Below are positions 21,492 to 32,300 of a stretch of 64,000 nucleotides of DNA, piece after piece. The stretch is from Mactromeris polynyma. Taxonomy: Eukaryota; Mollusca; Bivalvia; Venerida; Mactridae. The stretch covers positions 1,178,001 to 1,242,000 of the forward strand of contig JASFXZ010000054.1 in NCBI GenBank assembly GCA_032209605.1, read 5' to 3'. A program made the position numbers and the translations under genes. How positions within the stretch are numbered: position 1 is the stretch's first letter; each line of letters starts with the position of its first letter. The notes below the pieces were generated by a model that was given only the letters and a program-made list of their open reading frames with translations, ran no database searches and was not told where the DNA came from.

Positions 21492-23330
21492 AAGGAGTTG
21501 TTAACACAGCTTGTAAATCAAATGTTGCCACATTTTTGCATTTGTCGCAATACAGTGACCACATTTTTTTGATATTTAGATCAAGTGGCAAAAACTGTTT
21601 TTTTGTGTTTTTTTCCGTGTGTAGTGCGACTCCATTTTAGGGAACGATTCAATATGTTGTTTTACATAGTTAATTCTCTTGTCATCAATCTTATTTGCAG
21701 GTGTGCTCTTCCCTCTCATATCTTGTCCACCATAGGCCCCATGTTTCCTTTGCGATGTGCTGTATTCAATAGTTTTTCTCTTAACGTCTAATGTTTTTGT
21801 GAACAAATTTCTACAGACGCGTTCCATTGTCTCACCCTTTGGTAAGTGAAACTGTTGAGAAAAAGACTTTTTTCCCTTTCCTTTTCTTATCGGGTCACTC
21901 TTTTGACCATTTCACAGAGGTATTGCCTCTGGCGTTCATAGCTATCCAAGCTGTAATAGAATTCAAAGGTTTTGTCGGTCTTCTTCTGTAAATTTGTCAG
22001 CACATTTAAAACGGCATTTGCCACAATTATGTGGCTGAACTTGTTTTGCGCCCACGACTTTTCCCGCTGCATTAGTATATTTCTTTCCCTGTGTTTTGCG
22101 CACATTTCTTTTCCACTGTTCTGGATTTCTCTTTTTCTTGCGAGTTGATAGTTTTTTCATAGGGCTCTTGTAGCATGCACGCTTATGCGGTGTTGCCTGG
22201 TGGTAACCTGTCTTTGTTTCACTAGCATGTGGTGAATTTGCGTTTGTTTCATCTTCAAAATCTGTCATGAGTGAACTATCAGCACGATCAGCATCACTTG
22301 TATTTTCACTATTTATATGTGCTGTTGCATCATAATGTTCACAATCCCGTACAGCTGTATATGCCACGCTTATAATCTTCTCCGTCGATTCATCAGGCTT
22401 AATATCAATGACTGGAGTCGACAAGGCACTTGAATAAATTCGAATAATGCACCCCAAATAGTTTGCGACAGCCATCGGTAGAATATCTGCAATATCATTG
22501 TTCCATGTTCCAGTGTTCTTAAACTTTTCTACTTCAGAATTGAACTCATCTTTTTGATATACAGTATTGTCTTTTTTTGTACAAAACTTAATGTACTTCT
22601 CAGCATTGTCTATCATTAAGTCGCAAACCTTTGTACGCATGCTATTTGTACCTTCGTTGATATTACCACTAATCTTAATAGCAGTGAAAAAAAAACAATT
22701 ACCGTCTCCGTAAATGGTAACAGTTTGAAGTTCATTGCTGGCTAATAATGTTTTCAGCCGTGTCACATGTGCACGCTTCACCATTTGTTTTATTGTTTCC
22801 ATTCGCTTGCTTATTAGCTTCGCCTTTTGTATATCAGTAGCCCCAAATTTCTTTCTCTGCGATTGCATTGTCTTAATTTTGTCTCTTATCTTCTTTGCAT
22901 TAGATGTAATTGTTTTTCTTGGTGTTACCAATCTGACATTGATGTTTGTTGGTTTCCTTTTCCATCCCTTTTCTCTAGTGATAACTTTCGGTGTTTTTAG
23001 GACGGGCCTTTTTTCCTTCGATCTCACAGACTCGGAATCGCTGGAACCATCAGTAGCATCAGAGCTATCGTGAATAAGTTTCCTCTTCACGGGTTTTTTC
23101 TTTCTTAAAAAAGCAAGAGGTATGTTATCATCAGTGTCTGTAGTATCATTGGAGGGTTGACATGCACTACTGATCCCATCTTGTGTGTCACTTGACTCAT
23201 TTTGTGCGGTACTGGCCCCGTCCTCTGTGATAACGGCCCCGTTTGGTGTTGTGCTGACCTTATGTCGATCGATATCGGCCCTGTTATCAAGATAGTGGTG
23301 AAATTCTACACCTTATCAGCACTCACAAGC
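21492..23330 (-). pseudogene. OTU-protease/DDE-transposase fusion, N-terminal half
   Basis: The frame is open from about 23320, without an early ATG, through the ATG at 23090 to 21963. An acidic Ser/Thr-rich start and a basic stretch (LRKKKPVKRKL) come first. The next part is an OTU-type cysteine-protease region with YGDGNCFFFTAI (catalytic Asp and Cys) and, about 120 residues on, CEHYDATAHI (catalytic His). OTU enzymes remove ubiquitin. A Cys-rich segment follows (HNCGKCRFKCADKF), then a 1-base frameshift near 21990 to YYSLDSYERQRQYLCEMVKR. A further break leads to MERVCRNLFTKTLDVKRKTI and SFPKMESHYTR, the usual N-terminal part of this transposase family. A last frameshift near 21595 gives LDLNIKKMWSLYCDKCKN and ATFDLQAVLTTPCS, which holds the first catalytic Asp and ends at the insertion. 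Compared with relatives, a Cys-rich middle part seems deleted. Confidence 0.75.
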
Positions 23331-23364
23331 AGCTGGGATGTGTATTCAGCCCATGTAATATTTA

Positions 23365-23590
23365 TCAAAGGTACCATGTGAGCAATTTAAATCAATGTCC
23401 ATGCTTTATCTTCGGAACAAAAAGGTACCATTTGTCATAAGGCACTTTGTGTAAATAAAAATACAACATATTGTTCCGCGCAAAAAGGTGCCATATGTCA
23501 CATGGTACCTTTTTCCACTGAATGACTTGCATATGGTACCTTTTTCCACCAATATTTTTATGGTTTATCACTTGGTACTTTTTTGTTCTT
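23365..23590. repeat. Subterminal palindromic repeats, right
   Basis: Degenerate copies of the GGTACC...GGTACC palindrome near 23371, 23430, 23487 and 23529, matching the left array at 6165-6450. Fewer copies are well preserved than on the left. Confidence 0.75.
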
Positions 23591-23702
23591 GATATTTCAG
23601 GTATAATTTATAGGTATAAAATTTATATTTTTATGTCACATGTAGATATAATGTAACTGTATTGAAATATGCCAAAAAGTCATTTTTGCCAAAAATGTTA
23701 GT

Positions 23703-23728
23703 TGGCACCTTTCTGCACTAAGGGGGCG
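23703..23728 (-). repeat. Right terminal inverted repeat of the OTU-DDE transposon
   Basis: Exact inverse of 5923-5948, followed by AAAT. Confidence 0.9.
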
Positions 23729-23732
23729 AAAT

Positions 23733-24522
23733 ATGGTTTCAGATTTTGGTAAAATTATTGGTATAAGTGTGTTTGGGTATGATTAGAAATAAAAATTGTT
23801 GAGTTTAATTTGTTTACACATATGTATGTGATTGAGGGCTGGGTGAAAGGGTTGGCTGTTGCATATTTCTGGGGAATTGAGTCATTGACCTCATTACCAG
23901 CCATTTGCCCTAATTGGAACAATTCCCTCAGTCGCACATACTTCACAGTTGTGCTATCAAATATGTATACATGTATTCTTTGATGTGATAACAAATGGTC
24001 CAATATCACTTTTCCACAAATTAATTTCTTCTTTTAAATTATAACATGTAATAGTTCCATTCATTTTACATCAAAACATAAAAAACAAGGATATCGGTGG
24101 AACCGCCCAAACCAAAATACTAGCTTGCCGCAATCTTAATATGATTGCAGGTCTCCAATTTTATGTTCGCAGATGCTCGCAGAGAAATTAAGTTTGCGGA
24201 CAGCTCTTGTTCGCAACCTTCCCGCCAGCATATCGCGCGCATCCCGCAATCTTAATATCATTTAAGGCAGCGACAAGCTCGCCATCTTAAAATTATTTAA
24301 AAACACTTATATTTCTGAATCAAGCATTTCGGGAACTGAACATTTCTGAATATTATTGAATCAGATATGAACTATTCAGACGTCTAAAAGTGTATGAATT
24401 AGAAAGTATGAATTATTCAGATGCCTGTTTTGAAATTTATTTAAGAAAAAACAAATCAAACAATAAAGTCTGAACCTTCACAAATTTAAAACATCAGGAA
24501 ACCATTTCATATATGTTTTAAA
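23733..24522. other. Flank, no gene recognised
   Basis: A minus-strand frame at 23755-24009 (MILDHLLSHQRIHVYIFDST) reads like protein but matches nothing I know. Because the OTU-DDE transposon would have inserted next to it, its continuation could be on the other side near 5600-5918, where minus-strand codons also look protein-like but have stops. Perhaps an older, unrecognised element. Confidence 0.3.
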
Positions 24523-24524
24523 TA

Positions 24525-25501
24525 GACAGACCGGAACAGTACGCGGACACTACCAGTACACGGACACCTGCATATTTATCGTTTCGTAAAATATTTAAAC
24601 TTTCTTGCCTGAAGTCGATATTACTCACAATTATTTGCACGGTACTTGTTCTTATTCCGGTATCGAACGCGTATGTGTAAGCTTCCGGGTTTTTAGCTGT
24701 CGAGCAGACGAACTCGGATCAACAAACGTATACGAACATTGTTGTCGCAGTAAACGGGTAAATAAATTATGAATGTCTGTTTAAATCATATTCAAATCAA
24801 TAAAAGAGAATGCATTCATTATTCAAGGGTTTTAATAAATAAAAAGCCATTTTACAAAATCTCACCAAAATATTCAACACGAAGCCTGAAATATATCACC
24901 GGTACGTTTCGTGACAATTCCTGAACTACATCCTAATCATTTGGGCGCATGCATGTGACGCGATGTGTACAGGTATGCGCCAAATGTTTTTTTTCTTACT
25001 ATTGCCATTCATTGCATAGTTCCAGTTTATGAAAAAAATTATATATGGTCATTTTAAAGTTCGTTTTATTGTCCATTTTTTGTTCACCGTAGTTCACACG
25101 TATACTACACACGTTGTTAAAGTTTGTTTATTACATGTGGCTATTAAAAGTCAAGTGAATAAAATTTAATAAATCTTTCATTCTTTCAGGTTTTAAAATC
25201 TTGAAATAAAATCATCAAAGAAACTTCTCTGAAGCTGATTCCTCATTAGAGTCTTTCTTCTTCAGTAAATGTTGGTGTCCGCGTACTGGTTAAATAGCAC
25301 GAATTATTTTGGCCGCGACTGTTGCACGTGCGGTGCCAAACTGCGCATGCGCAGTGCATTGTTTACAATCGAGACTTGCCGCAAATTTTAGAGCAAGGAT
25401 TTTTCTGAAAAGCTGCGAAGAACGTATGATTTGAAACACAGCCAAATTTACACAGGTTAGAAAATACGATAAAAAGTGTCCGATTATTGTTCCGGTCTGT
25501 C
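24525..25501. mobile_element. Non-autonomous TA-flanked element, 977 bp
   Basis: Inverted ends GACAGACCGGAACA at 24525 and 25488-25501, with TA outside each (24523-24524, 25502-25503). A second inverted pair lies inside: CCAGTACACGGACACC near 24553 and its near-inverse GGTGTCCGCGTACTGG near 25274. No transposase frame. The interior carries the palindrome TGCGCATGCGCA near 25337, the consensus for the NRF-1 activator, so it may bring promoter activity to its neighbour at 26061. Confidence 0.65.
25335..25348. promoter_or_regulatory. NRF-1-type palindrome
   Basis: CTGCGCATGCGCAG is a perfect palindrome matching the NRF-1 consensus found in many animal promoters. It stands about 720 bp upstream of a predicted first exon (26061). 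The link is inference. Confidence 0.35.
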
Positions 25502-25503
25502 TA

Positions 25504-26060
25504 ATATTCTAAATATTTCATTACTAGATCTAATATTGAAAATTATAAATGCATTATAATTGTATAGAATAATTCAGATGTGTGCCACTGAGGTAAATGA
25601 CACATGCATTTCCCCAGTGAAAAATTTCAGTTTCACTCAACTCCAGTGGAATTTTTTTCAACCAGTGGTATATAATAATGATACTATAATTTATAGTGTC
25701 AGTGCTCCATGACAAACTCAATTATTTGATGCTAGATGTATAAAAAAAAATCTCAAAATCAACTGGGACCAATAATATACATGTATACCAGAAAACAGTG
25801 ACGGACTTTTTCAGACATTAAATTAATTATTATTTGCAAAATTTTACGTCGAGAAATATTTTTTAGGTAAACATTAAATCTGCACAAACTGTTGTATTAA
25901 ATACTTTAATAAGAATGGTCCGAATAACATCTCCACTTCACCAATAATCCCCGTGAAAACGTATATTTCGTACGTCAATGAAGTGTGTGTCGTCCATTAT
26001 CCGGTCGCGACCGGTATAATACTTGATTTTTTACCCATCCGCATTTATTTACCTCACTTG
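25504..26060. other. Upstream of the interrupted exon, no gene recognised
   Basis: About 0.55 kb of AT-rich sequence with no frame or repeat that I can name. Confidence 0.5.
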
Positions 26061-26179
26061 ATGAAGAGTGTTGTTGACGAAAAAGCGGGAGCACCGCCAG
26101 CCGATAGCTGTTCTAGAAAGTCGACGATCATACCAAATTACAGCTTCGACGGAACAGAGAAACCCAACAAATGGTGCAA
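26061..26179 (+). CDS. Predicted host first exon, donor site disrupted
   Basis: From ATG 26061 the frame reads MKSVVDEKAGAPPADSCSRK and runs to NKWC, then meets CAA|GTATAT. After the 15-kb element, the right-hand copy of the duplicated 6 bp continues CAAGTAAGTG. The original site was therefore GCAA|GTAAGTG, a near-consensus splice donor, and the element landed on it. The exon would be 119 bp. I do not recognise the protein, and the rest of the gene would lie beyond 41225. The codon content and the donor are the only evidence that it is a gene. Confidence 0.4.
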
Positions 26180-26182
26180 GTA
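26177..26182. repeat. Target-site duplication of the 15-kb element, left
   Basis: CAAGTA directly before the inverted end TATGGAACGCCAT; repeated at 41220-41225 directly after the other end. Confidence 0.9.
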
Positions 26183-27180
26183 TATGGAACGCCATAGCTG
26201 CCTCATTATGCACACTTCCTTTTTGTTCTGTCTTTTCGTTATTACGTTCTGTGCACACAGCTTTACGCTGTGTACAGTCATGATTACTTTATGTGTATTT
26301 GTTATTACATCTTGTCGAGTCATCATTATCTTATGTGTATACATCGTTATGTTATGTGTTCTTATCATCATGTTATGTGTATACATCAGTGTTTTATGCG
26401 TACATATCATTATATTCTGTCTTTACATCATTATGTGGTGTCAATATTTCATTGTACTCTGTCTTTACATCATTATGTGGTGTCAATATGTCATTGTATT
26501 CTGTCTACATCATTATGTGGTGTCAATATGTCATTGTATTCTGTCTTTACATCATTATGTGGTGTCAGTATATCATTGTTTTCTGTCTTTACATCATTAT
26601 GCGGTGTCAATATGACATTATATTCTGTCTTTACATCATTATGTGGTGTCAATATGTCATTATATTCTGTCTTTACATCATTATGTGGTGTCAATATGTC
26701 ATTATATTCTGTCTTAACATCATTATGTGGTGTCAATATGTCATTATATTCTGTCTTTACATCATTATGTGGTGTCAATATATCATTATATTCTGTCTTT
26801 ACATCATTATGTGGTGTCAATATGTCATTGTATTCTGTCTTTACATCATCATGTGTAGTCAATATTTCATTGTATTCTGTCTTTACATCATTATGTGGTG
26901 TCAATATTTCATTATATTATGTGAGTTCTGTAATACTTTATGTGAATACGTAATTGTTTTTTGTCACCATACCCCCACTGTCCTGTGCACACAACCTTAT
27001 GTTGTGAATAGTGATAATTCGGTTATGTATTTTCACGAATATTTCTTGTCGAGTCACAATTATGTAATGTGTGTTTATCATTATGTTATGTGTAAACATC
27101 ATTGCAATATGAGTTAAGAGCATCACTTTTATGTTTTAACATCATGTGATATTAATATATCATTACATTATGTCAGCACG
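26183..27180 (+). repeat. Left terminal repeat with 42-bp minisatellite
   Basis: The outer 200 bp consist of degenerate TCATTATGTTATGTGT-type units. About 26395-26925 is an array of roughly twelve 42-bp units with core TTTACATCATTATGTGGTG. The remainder is degenerate again. The inverse copy is 40080-41219, and the outer 250 bp are almost identical between the two. Because 42 is a multiple of 3 and the units lack stops, long frames appear on both strands; these are not genes. Confidence 0.88.
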
Positions 27181-27278
27181 GCACTATTTCTTGTGATGTT
27201 TTCTTTTCGTTCTGTCAAAACGTCTTTGTTATATCGGGATAATTTATCATGGGATATAAATATGTTGACACCGACAAA

Positions 27279-27498
27279 ATGGCGGGAGATGGAGATGATG
27301 AAGCGTGCCCAGTGCATTCTGCACTTTTGAAAATTGGACTTGGAGCCATATACCCACGTTTTCAACAGGAAAAAATTGATATACATGTTATTCAAAGTCT
27401 TTCTGACAACGACCTAATGAGATTAGGTGTGGAAACTATTGGAGAAAGAATACTTTTAAGACAAGCTCTTCAACAACGTGCTTCAGGCTCAGCCCCAG
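27279..27498 (+). CDS. SAM-domain first exon
   Basis: ATG 27279 in a good context (aaaATGGCGGG) starts MAGDGDDEACPVHSALLKIG. The exon encodes 73 residues and ends at CCCCAG|GTAAGA in phase 1. The segment ALLKIGLGAIYPRFQQEKI followed by LSDNDLMRLGVETIGERILL is a sterile alpha motif, a helical protein- or RNA-binding module: the 'LG' and the hydrophobic spacing are typical. It lies about 100 bp inside the minisatellite end, so it is placed like the first exon of an element gene. The HECT-like exons downstream on the same strand are the likely continuation; no exon between 27500 and 31049 was found, so the join is inferred. Confidence 0.6.
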
Positions 27499-27985
27499 GT
27501 AAGATTTATCATGTTTATTGACATTAAATGTTAATTGTGGTCCAGCCAATCCCAGGTAAAATCGCCGTCCTGCGGGGACAAACTGCTGGTAAAATCCCCG
27601 CCAAATGCCCCGCACCCCGGGGACATCCTAGGTAAGGCCCATTCCCTGCTATTTTCGGCGCGAAAACAAAACCACCGCATTCACTCGGCACTGCGGGGCC
27701 AATTGTGGGATCTCCCGAACGCTTCAGCTAACGTTAGCATTTGTTCCGAAAGGTAATTAAATGAATGAGAGTATCTTTAAATGCGAAAAGTAGCATTTAT
27801 TAGCGCCGAATTTCGCACAAAGCAAAAATAAAATTTGATTTTTGACGTTATAATTTTGTTATATTTTCTCCTTGCATTTTAAAGGAACGGTAAATCAGAC
27901 GAACTACAAATCAATTTGGTGTGGCCTGAAGTACAAATAAATGTGGATACTCTCGGGCATAAAAATATTTGACAATGACAAAAAC

Positions 27986-28047
27986 TGAAGTGGTAGAGCA
28001 TTGGGCATCAGAACAGGGGTCATGGTTCGAGCCATGCCTGAGGTAAA
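27986..28047 (+). repeat. tRNA-derived SINE head
   Basis: Contains GTGGTAGAGCAT (A box) and, about 30 bp later, GGTTCGAGCC (B box), as in tRNA genes. A full cloverleaf is not evident, so a SINE head is more likely than a tRNA gene. Confidence 0.5.
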
Positions 28048-28227
28048 CACATTACATTTAATTCGAAGAACATGCTTGTATACTAGTTAGTAACCCGGGA
28101 AATTTATGAGACTGCATGCTGGCTATATGCGTTTCCGGTGTCAAGTAAAATAAGCGTTCAGTGACTAGAATGGAATTAGAATTAACTTTTTATTTTTTTT
28201 TTTCAATATCTGATAACAAAACATTTA

Positions 28228-28464
28228 CCAGGCGCGTAGCGTCCTGTACGCAGAGTACGCAGCTCCGTACACATTGTCTCGAAAAATCGAAAAAATAAAA
28301 AGTTCAAATCTGCATTAAAAAAACTTCGTTCAATTCAGGAATAAGAATGCGCCCAAAGTCACTACAGACAATCTAGAAACAATTTTTTTTCGGGGGAGTA
28401 CCCCCGGACCCCCCCGCAAAAAGGATCTTGCGTACACATCACAAACCTCCCAGCTACGCTCCTG
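28228..28464. mobile_element. MITE, about 237 bp
   Basis: Ends CCAGGCGCGTAGC and its near-inverse GCTACGCTCCTG. The interior has 'ACCCCCGGACCCCCC', typical of a dispersed family in marine invertebrates. No coding capacity. Confidence 0.55.
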
Positions 28465-30830
28465 TTTACCATACATATCATAACCACTTCAATTTGGTTA
28501 GAAAATAAACCCTTTTTGCATTTAGTTTTACCGGTAAAGTGTGTGCATATTCATCTGATGTCAAATTATCATTATTGTACCTTTAGTATTACATGTACAT
28601 TGTTTTCTTACACACATTGTAAAGAAAATGTGAAAATATGATATTAGGCTTAATTATTCTGGAAAAGATATAATTCTTTCAATTTACAAAACTTGAGGCC
28701 CAAGTATTACATTCCCTTCCATAAATTATTGAATTAATTAAAATTATTTCAAGAATTTTTTAATGAATTCAGTAAATAAACAGGTGTCAAATTTTCACAA
28801 CTCCCATTTAGTTGTTTATCACTATAACACAACCACGACAGATCTCTGTCTTTGTTATGTATGATGCTCAATAATCTGTGTTTTATAGATGCTTTCAACT
28901 TATGTACATATATGCAAGATAAGGAAATTGAAAGCGCCTGGCTGATGTAGAGTGAAAAGCATACAAGGCCAATGAACACAACAGGGGGCCAACTTTTATT
29001 ACACTTGCTTCGGCTATACTGGTAGTGTACAATAAATCAATGTATTGCATTTAAGATGCTAAAAGAGAAGTAACCTTAAGACCTTATCAGTGGATATTAT
29101 TTTGTATTAGGAATAGAAAATGTCACTCCTCGGCCGACTGGGGGGGGGGGGGGGGCTAGGGCCCCCCGTTGGACCCGGGCCTGACCTTGCTGCTCGTTTC
29201 GCACATACGATGCTCACACCTGTTGTGCACTTCAAAACCGTCCAGGTACACCCCTGAAGACAACCGGCTAATCAATTATACAGGAAAGAAGTGCTCGAAA
29301 ACTGGATGGAGATACTTTCATCTACCAGTTTGTCTAACTGAACTTATAATGTACTGACATCAGTTGTTATTATTCTTCCAATGTTTATGACAAAAACTTA
29401 GGTAAAAAGCGTTTAAAATAAAAAGCGTTTTAAAAAAACCCCATCTTAAATCAGGTCCGTTCCTTTAGTACTGAAGCGCGGATCTAGTCCTACACATATA
29501 ACTCCAAGCATTTGTAGTCTTCATGTTTTACCTTCATTTTTTTTATGATATTCTACATTTTAACGTTTTCTGTTCATGCTTGACAATGAAGCTAAAATAT
29601 GATAAAAAAATAAATTTTGAAAAATGAAGGTAAACTTGAAGGATATAGCATGGTTGTTTAATTGTTTGGACTAGCATGGATCCAGCAGTTTTTTGTCAAG
29701 GGGGTCCATGTCTTACAGGATAATTTTATTCAATTTTGGACCCCCTCTGGATACAGGATTTAAACAGAAAAATCTGGACCCCCGGTCCCCCCTATGGATT
29801 TGCCCCCGGTTACAGAAATACTGATTGCAGGTCTATTTAAATTATAATTTCTCTTCGCTGTATGACATAACAACTAAATGTTTTGGCTTTGATGAATTCT
29901 CGCTATCACAAGGCTTGTTGACACATTTGACCCTCTTCATGTATCTTGGGGTCTATTTAATTGATGAAATGTATTGCATGCAGATATTAAACTTCAATGT
30001 GTACATAAACTCTCTTATTCATCTTACCAGTAAATGTGAAATTTCATTATGCTTGATTCATTGTTTGAAATGTTAATAGATATTTTTTCACTGATGCTAT
30101 ACAAACAGAAAGGTATCAAAAGTACAGACAGGTTTGTCTTTGTGAAAAACACACAAAATTATGTGATGTTTAATACTGTAACAGCATTTTTAGACCATTA
30201 TGGCATGCATACCGCTTGTATTGTTAATTAAATAATAGATCTAGTTTTTGAACATGTGTATATTTTCAATGTTAAGTACACATTTAAGAAATTTAAAACA
30301 AATAATTTTCAAAAACAAACAACAGTTTAAGGGTGTGCGAAACTGGGTTCGCATAGTTCGCATATATACATATATGTCCCTCTGTTACCTTAAAAGTCCT
30401 TATCAATATGTGATCAAGTACATTAGAGAATAAAGGTTTGCAAATGTGTCACCATTAGAAGTGCAGTTTTATGGTGAGGTAAGGTATTAATTCTTTTTTT
30501 TTGTTCAAAAGTCAGGAAAATCGGTATACTTGAAGTGAGTTCAGTGTTTTCACTTTGACTTACAGGTTTAGGTGTGTCATGTATAACTCGGAAACCAAAA
30601 CTTGAATGTTTAAGTCATCCTTATGGGCAAAGTCACAGCATGCATTTTACATAAATACTTTGAGTGAAACTGAAATTTCATGACACTGTTTAGATGAAAA
30701 TGTGTTTACATGTTAAATTATGCCTTAAAAATGTATTACATGTATTGTCATGCTGTTAATAAAACAGAGACTGCTGTTTTCACATTAAAAGTGGTTTTCA
30801 AGGCTCAATTCTTTTATAAGTATACATATG

Positions 30831-30987
30831 CAGTCAAACCTGTGTACAAAGGCCACCCATGGGACAGATCAAAAGTGGTATTTATGGGCAGGTGGTCTTT
30901 GTTCACAAATTGAAATACATTGAACTAGATTTTTTGGACGACAACAGTGGTCTTTACAGACGTATTCTCTGCACAGGTTCGACTGTA
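30831..30987. mobile_element. MITE with CAGTCAAACCTGTG ends
   Basis: Starts CAGTCAAACCTGTGTACA and ends TGCACAGGTTCGACTG. Inside are two GTGGTCTTT...CACAGG modules. The palindromic element's arms carry a copy of the same family (13490-13585 and 17525-17630). Confidence 0.65.
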
Positions 30988-31181
30988 TTTACTACAGGAA
31001 AATTTTTATGCCAAATTTTGTTACTGATATACAGGTACATATTTTACAGACTGCTCAAGACTTTGGGGGACCACGCAGAGAATTTTCTCCTTGATTCTGC
31101 CACAGATAAAAACAAAATACTTTGAGCCTCTGAGAGATTGGGTTGACCCAAAAGAATACCAGAAAGTTGGAAAAGTCCTTG

Positions 31182-32166
31182 GTAAGAAAAAGTTTAATTG
31201 TTCAAAATTTGTGATCTTAAAAACCTTTATTTGTTACTATTTCCAACTTAAGGTAATTTGCAAGTTTAATCAATACTACCAGTGCTTTTAGTCAAGGATA
31301 ATATGTGGAAGTACTTTGTCTGACTCATCTGACATGGGCTTATTTGCGACAGACCAGTGAAACTTTGAAATCGACTTGTCTACATACAGGTACATAATGA
31401 GATATTGTTTATTTAACCTTTTCAAAAAATGTGTAGTTGTTTTGGATTCCCTGTTAGTTATACCATTATTCATATTAGTCTGGTCATTAGAATCAGAGTC
31501 TTAATTATTAAGAGATTACATAGATAAGCAGCCTTTTTAAGGGATATTGCTCTGTAAAATGTTAAAAGGCAATTAACAATTTTCTAGGTATATCTTCACT
31601 CCATAGCACTGCTCGGTCGCTTGCAACATGCATTCAGCCTGAAAATGCCTTTCCAACATATTATTGAAATTAGTTGTGTATGTATGTGAATATTTTCAAA
31701 AAAGCAGTGCATGTGTCTTGTTTCAGTTTCATAAACAAGTAAACAAAACATAGCTCTTAAGTTCTAACTCTCATTTTCAGAATATTCAGATGGCTATTTT
31801 ACAAGGATCAGAACATACAAACAAAACAGCACCAAACAAACATAAGAACTAGAGTTGATTACAATACATTAACTGTAATCATATACATTTTTGTATGACT
31901 TATTTGTATAAGTTTACATAAATGTAACAATAACTTAGCTTCTAATTGCAATGTGTTGATCAATGTTGTTCAAGTGGAATATTAATACAGACTACCAAAA
32001 GTTTTACATTCTACAAATAACTTGTTCAGAAAGTGAAAAAGAATTCTGTATCCCTGTAATGTGTTTGTGGGGGAGTCCAGGAATACCAGACTTCTAAAGA
32101 AAAACATTTATAATCCTATTTAACTGTAGTAGTTGTTTAGTATAAATACCAAACATATTTTTCCAG
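31182..32166. other. HECT-gene intron 1
   Basis: AT-rich, no repeats that I can name; bounded by GTAAGA and TTTTTCCAG. Confidence 0.5.
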
Positions 32167-32300
32167 CTCTGAGTATGCTGCAGAATGGAAAACTTCCAAG
32201 AATATTTAACCCGAACACTCTTGATGAATTGCTAGGGCCAAGTCCAAGGGGAATTCTTTTAGCATTGGGAAAGGGAATAGATTCACTTGGCATTTTGCAG

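Larger units (their letters stand above)
5923..23728 (-). mobile_element. DNA transposon with OTU-DDE gene, interrupted by two insertions
   Basis: The two ends are perfect inverted copies over 26 bp, starting CGCCCCCTTAGTGCAG (5923-5948 and 23703-23728). The four bases AAAT lie directly outside both ends (5919-5922 and 23729-23732), a candidate 4-bp target duplication; because the region is AT-rich this could be chance. Inside each end are several copies of a palindromic motif GGTACCATATG...CATATGGTACC. The single gene runs on the minus strand from about 23330 to 8757. Without the palindromic insertion (9624-21485) and the P-like insertion (6855-8741) the element would be about 4 kb. The transposase lacks a middle segment and has frameshifts, so this is a dead copy. 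Of the superfamilies with 4-bp duplications, Sola is one candidate; I could not decide. Confidence 0.8.
27499..31049. other. Long intron or spacer with repeats
   Basis: No coding exon recognised in 3.5 kb. It holds a GC-richer patch (27540-27730), a SINE head (27986-28047), MITEs (28228-28464, 30831-30987), a run of 16 or so G at 29140-29156 and a 'GGACCCCC' rich repeat (29660-29815). This repeat load fits a long intron between the SAM and HECT exons. Confidence 0.5.

Noticed and set aside
23105..23290. 61-residue minus-strand frame with repeated TGP segments
   Set aside because: It overlaps the N-terminal part of the OTU-transposase gene in another frame; the acidic frame that runs into the OTU part is the better reading.
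26395..26925. CRISPR-like regular repeat
   Set aside because: Units are contiguous with no unique spacers and the DNA is eukaryotic; it is a minisatellite.
25953..27117. Long plus-strand frames of 220-274 residues rich in Ile, Tyr and Cys
   Set aside because: They are produced by the 42-bp minisatellite in all three frames; the protein repeats follow the DNA unit and the start is arbitrary.
29825..30433. Three overlapping plus-strand frames of 60-83 residues
   Set aside because: Low-complexity AT-rich chance frames without splice signals or family features.
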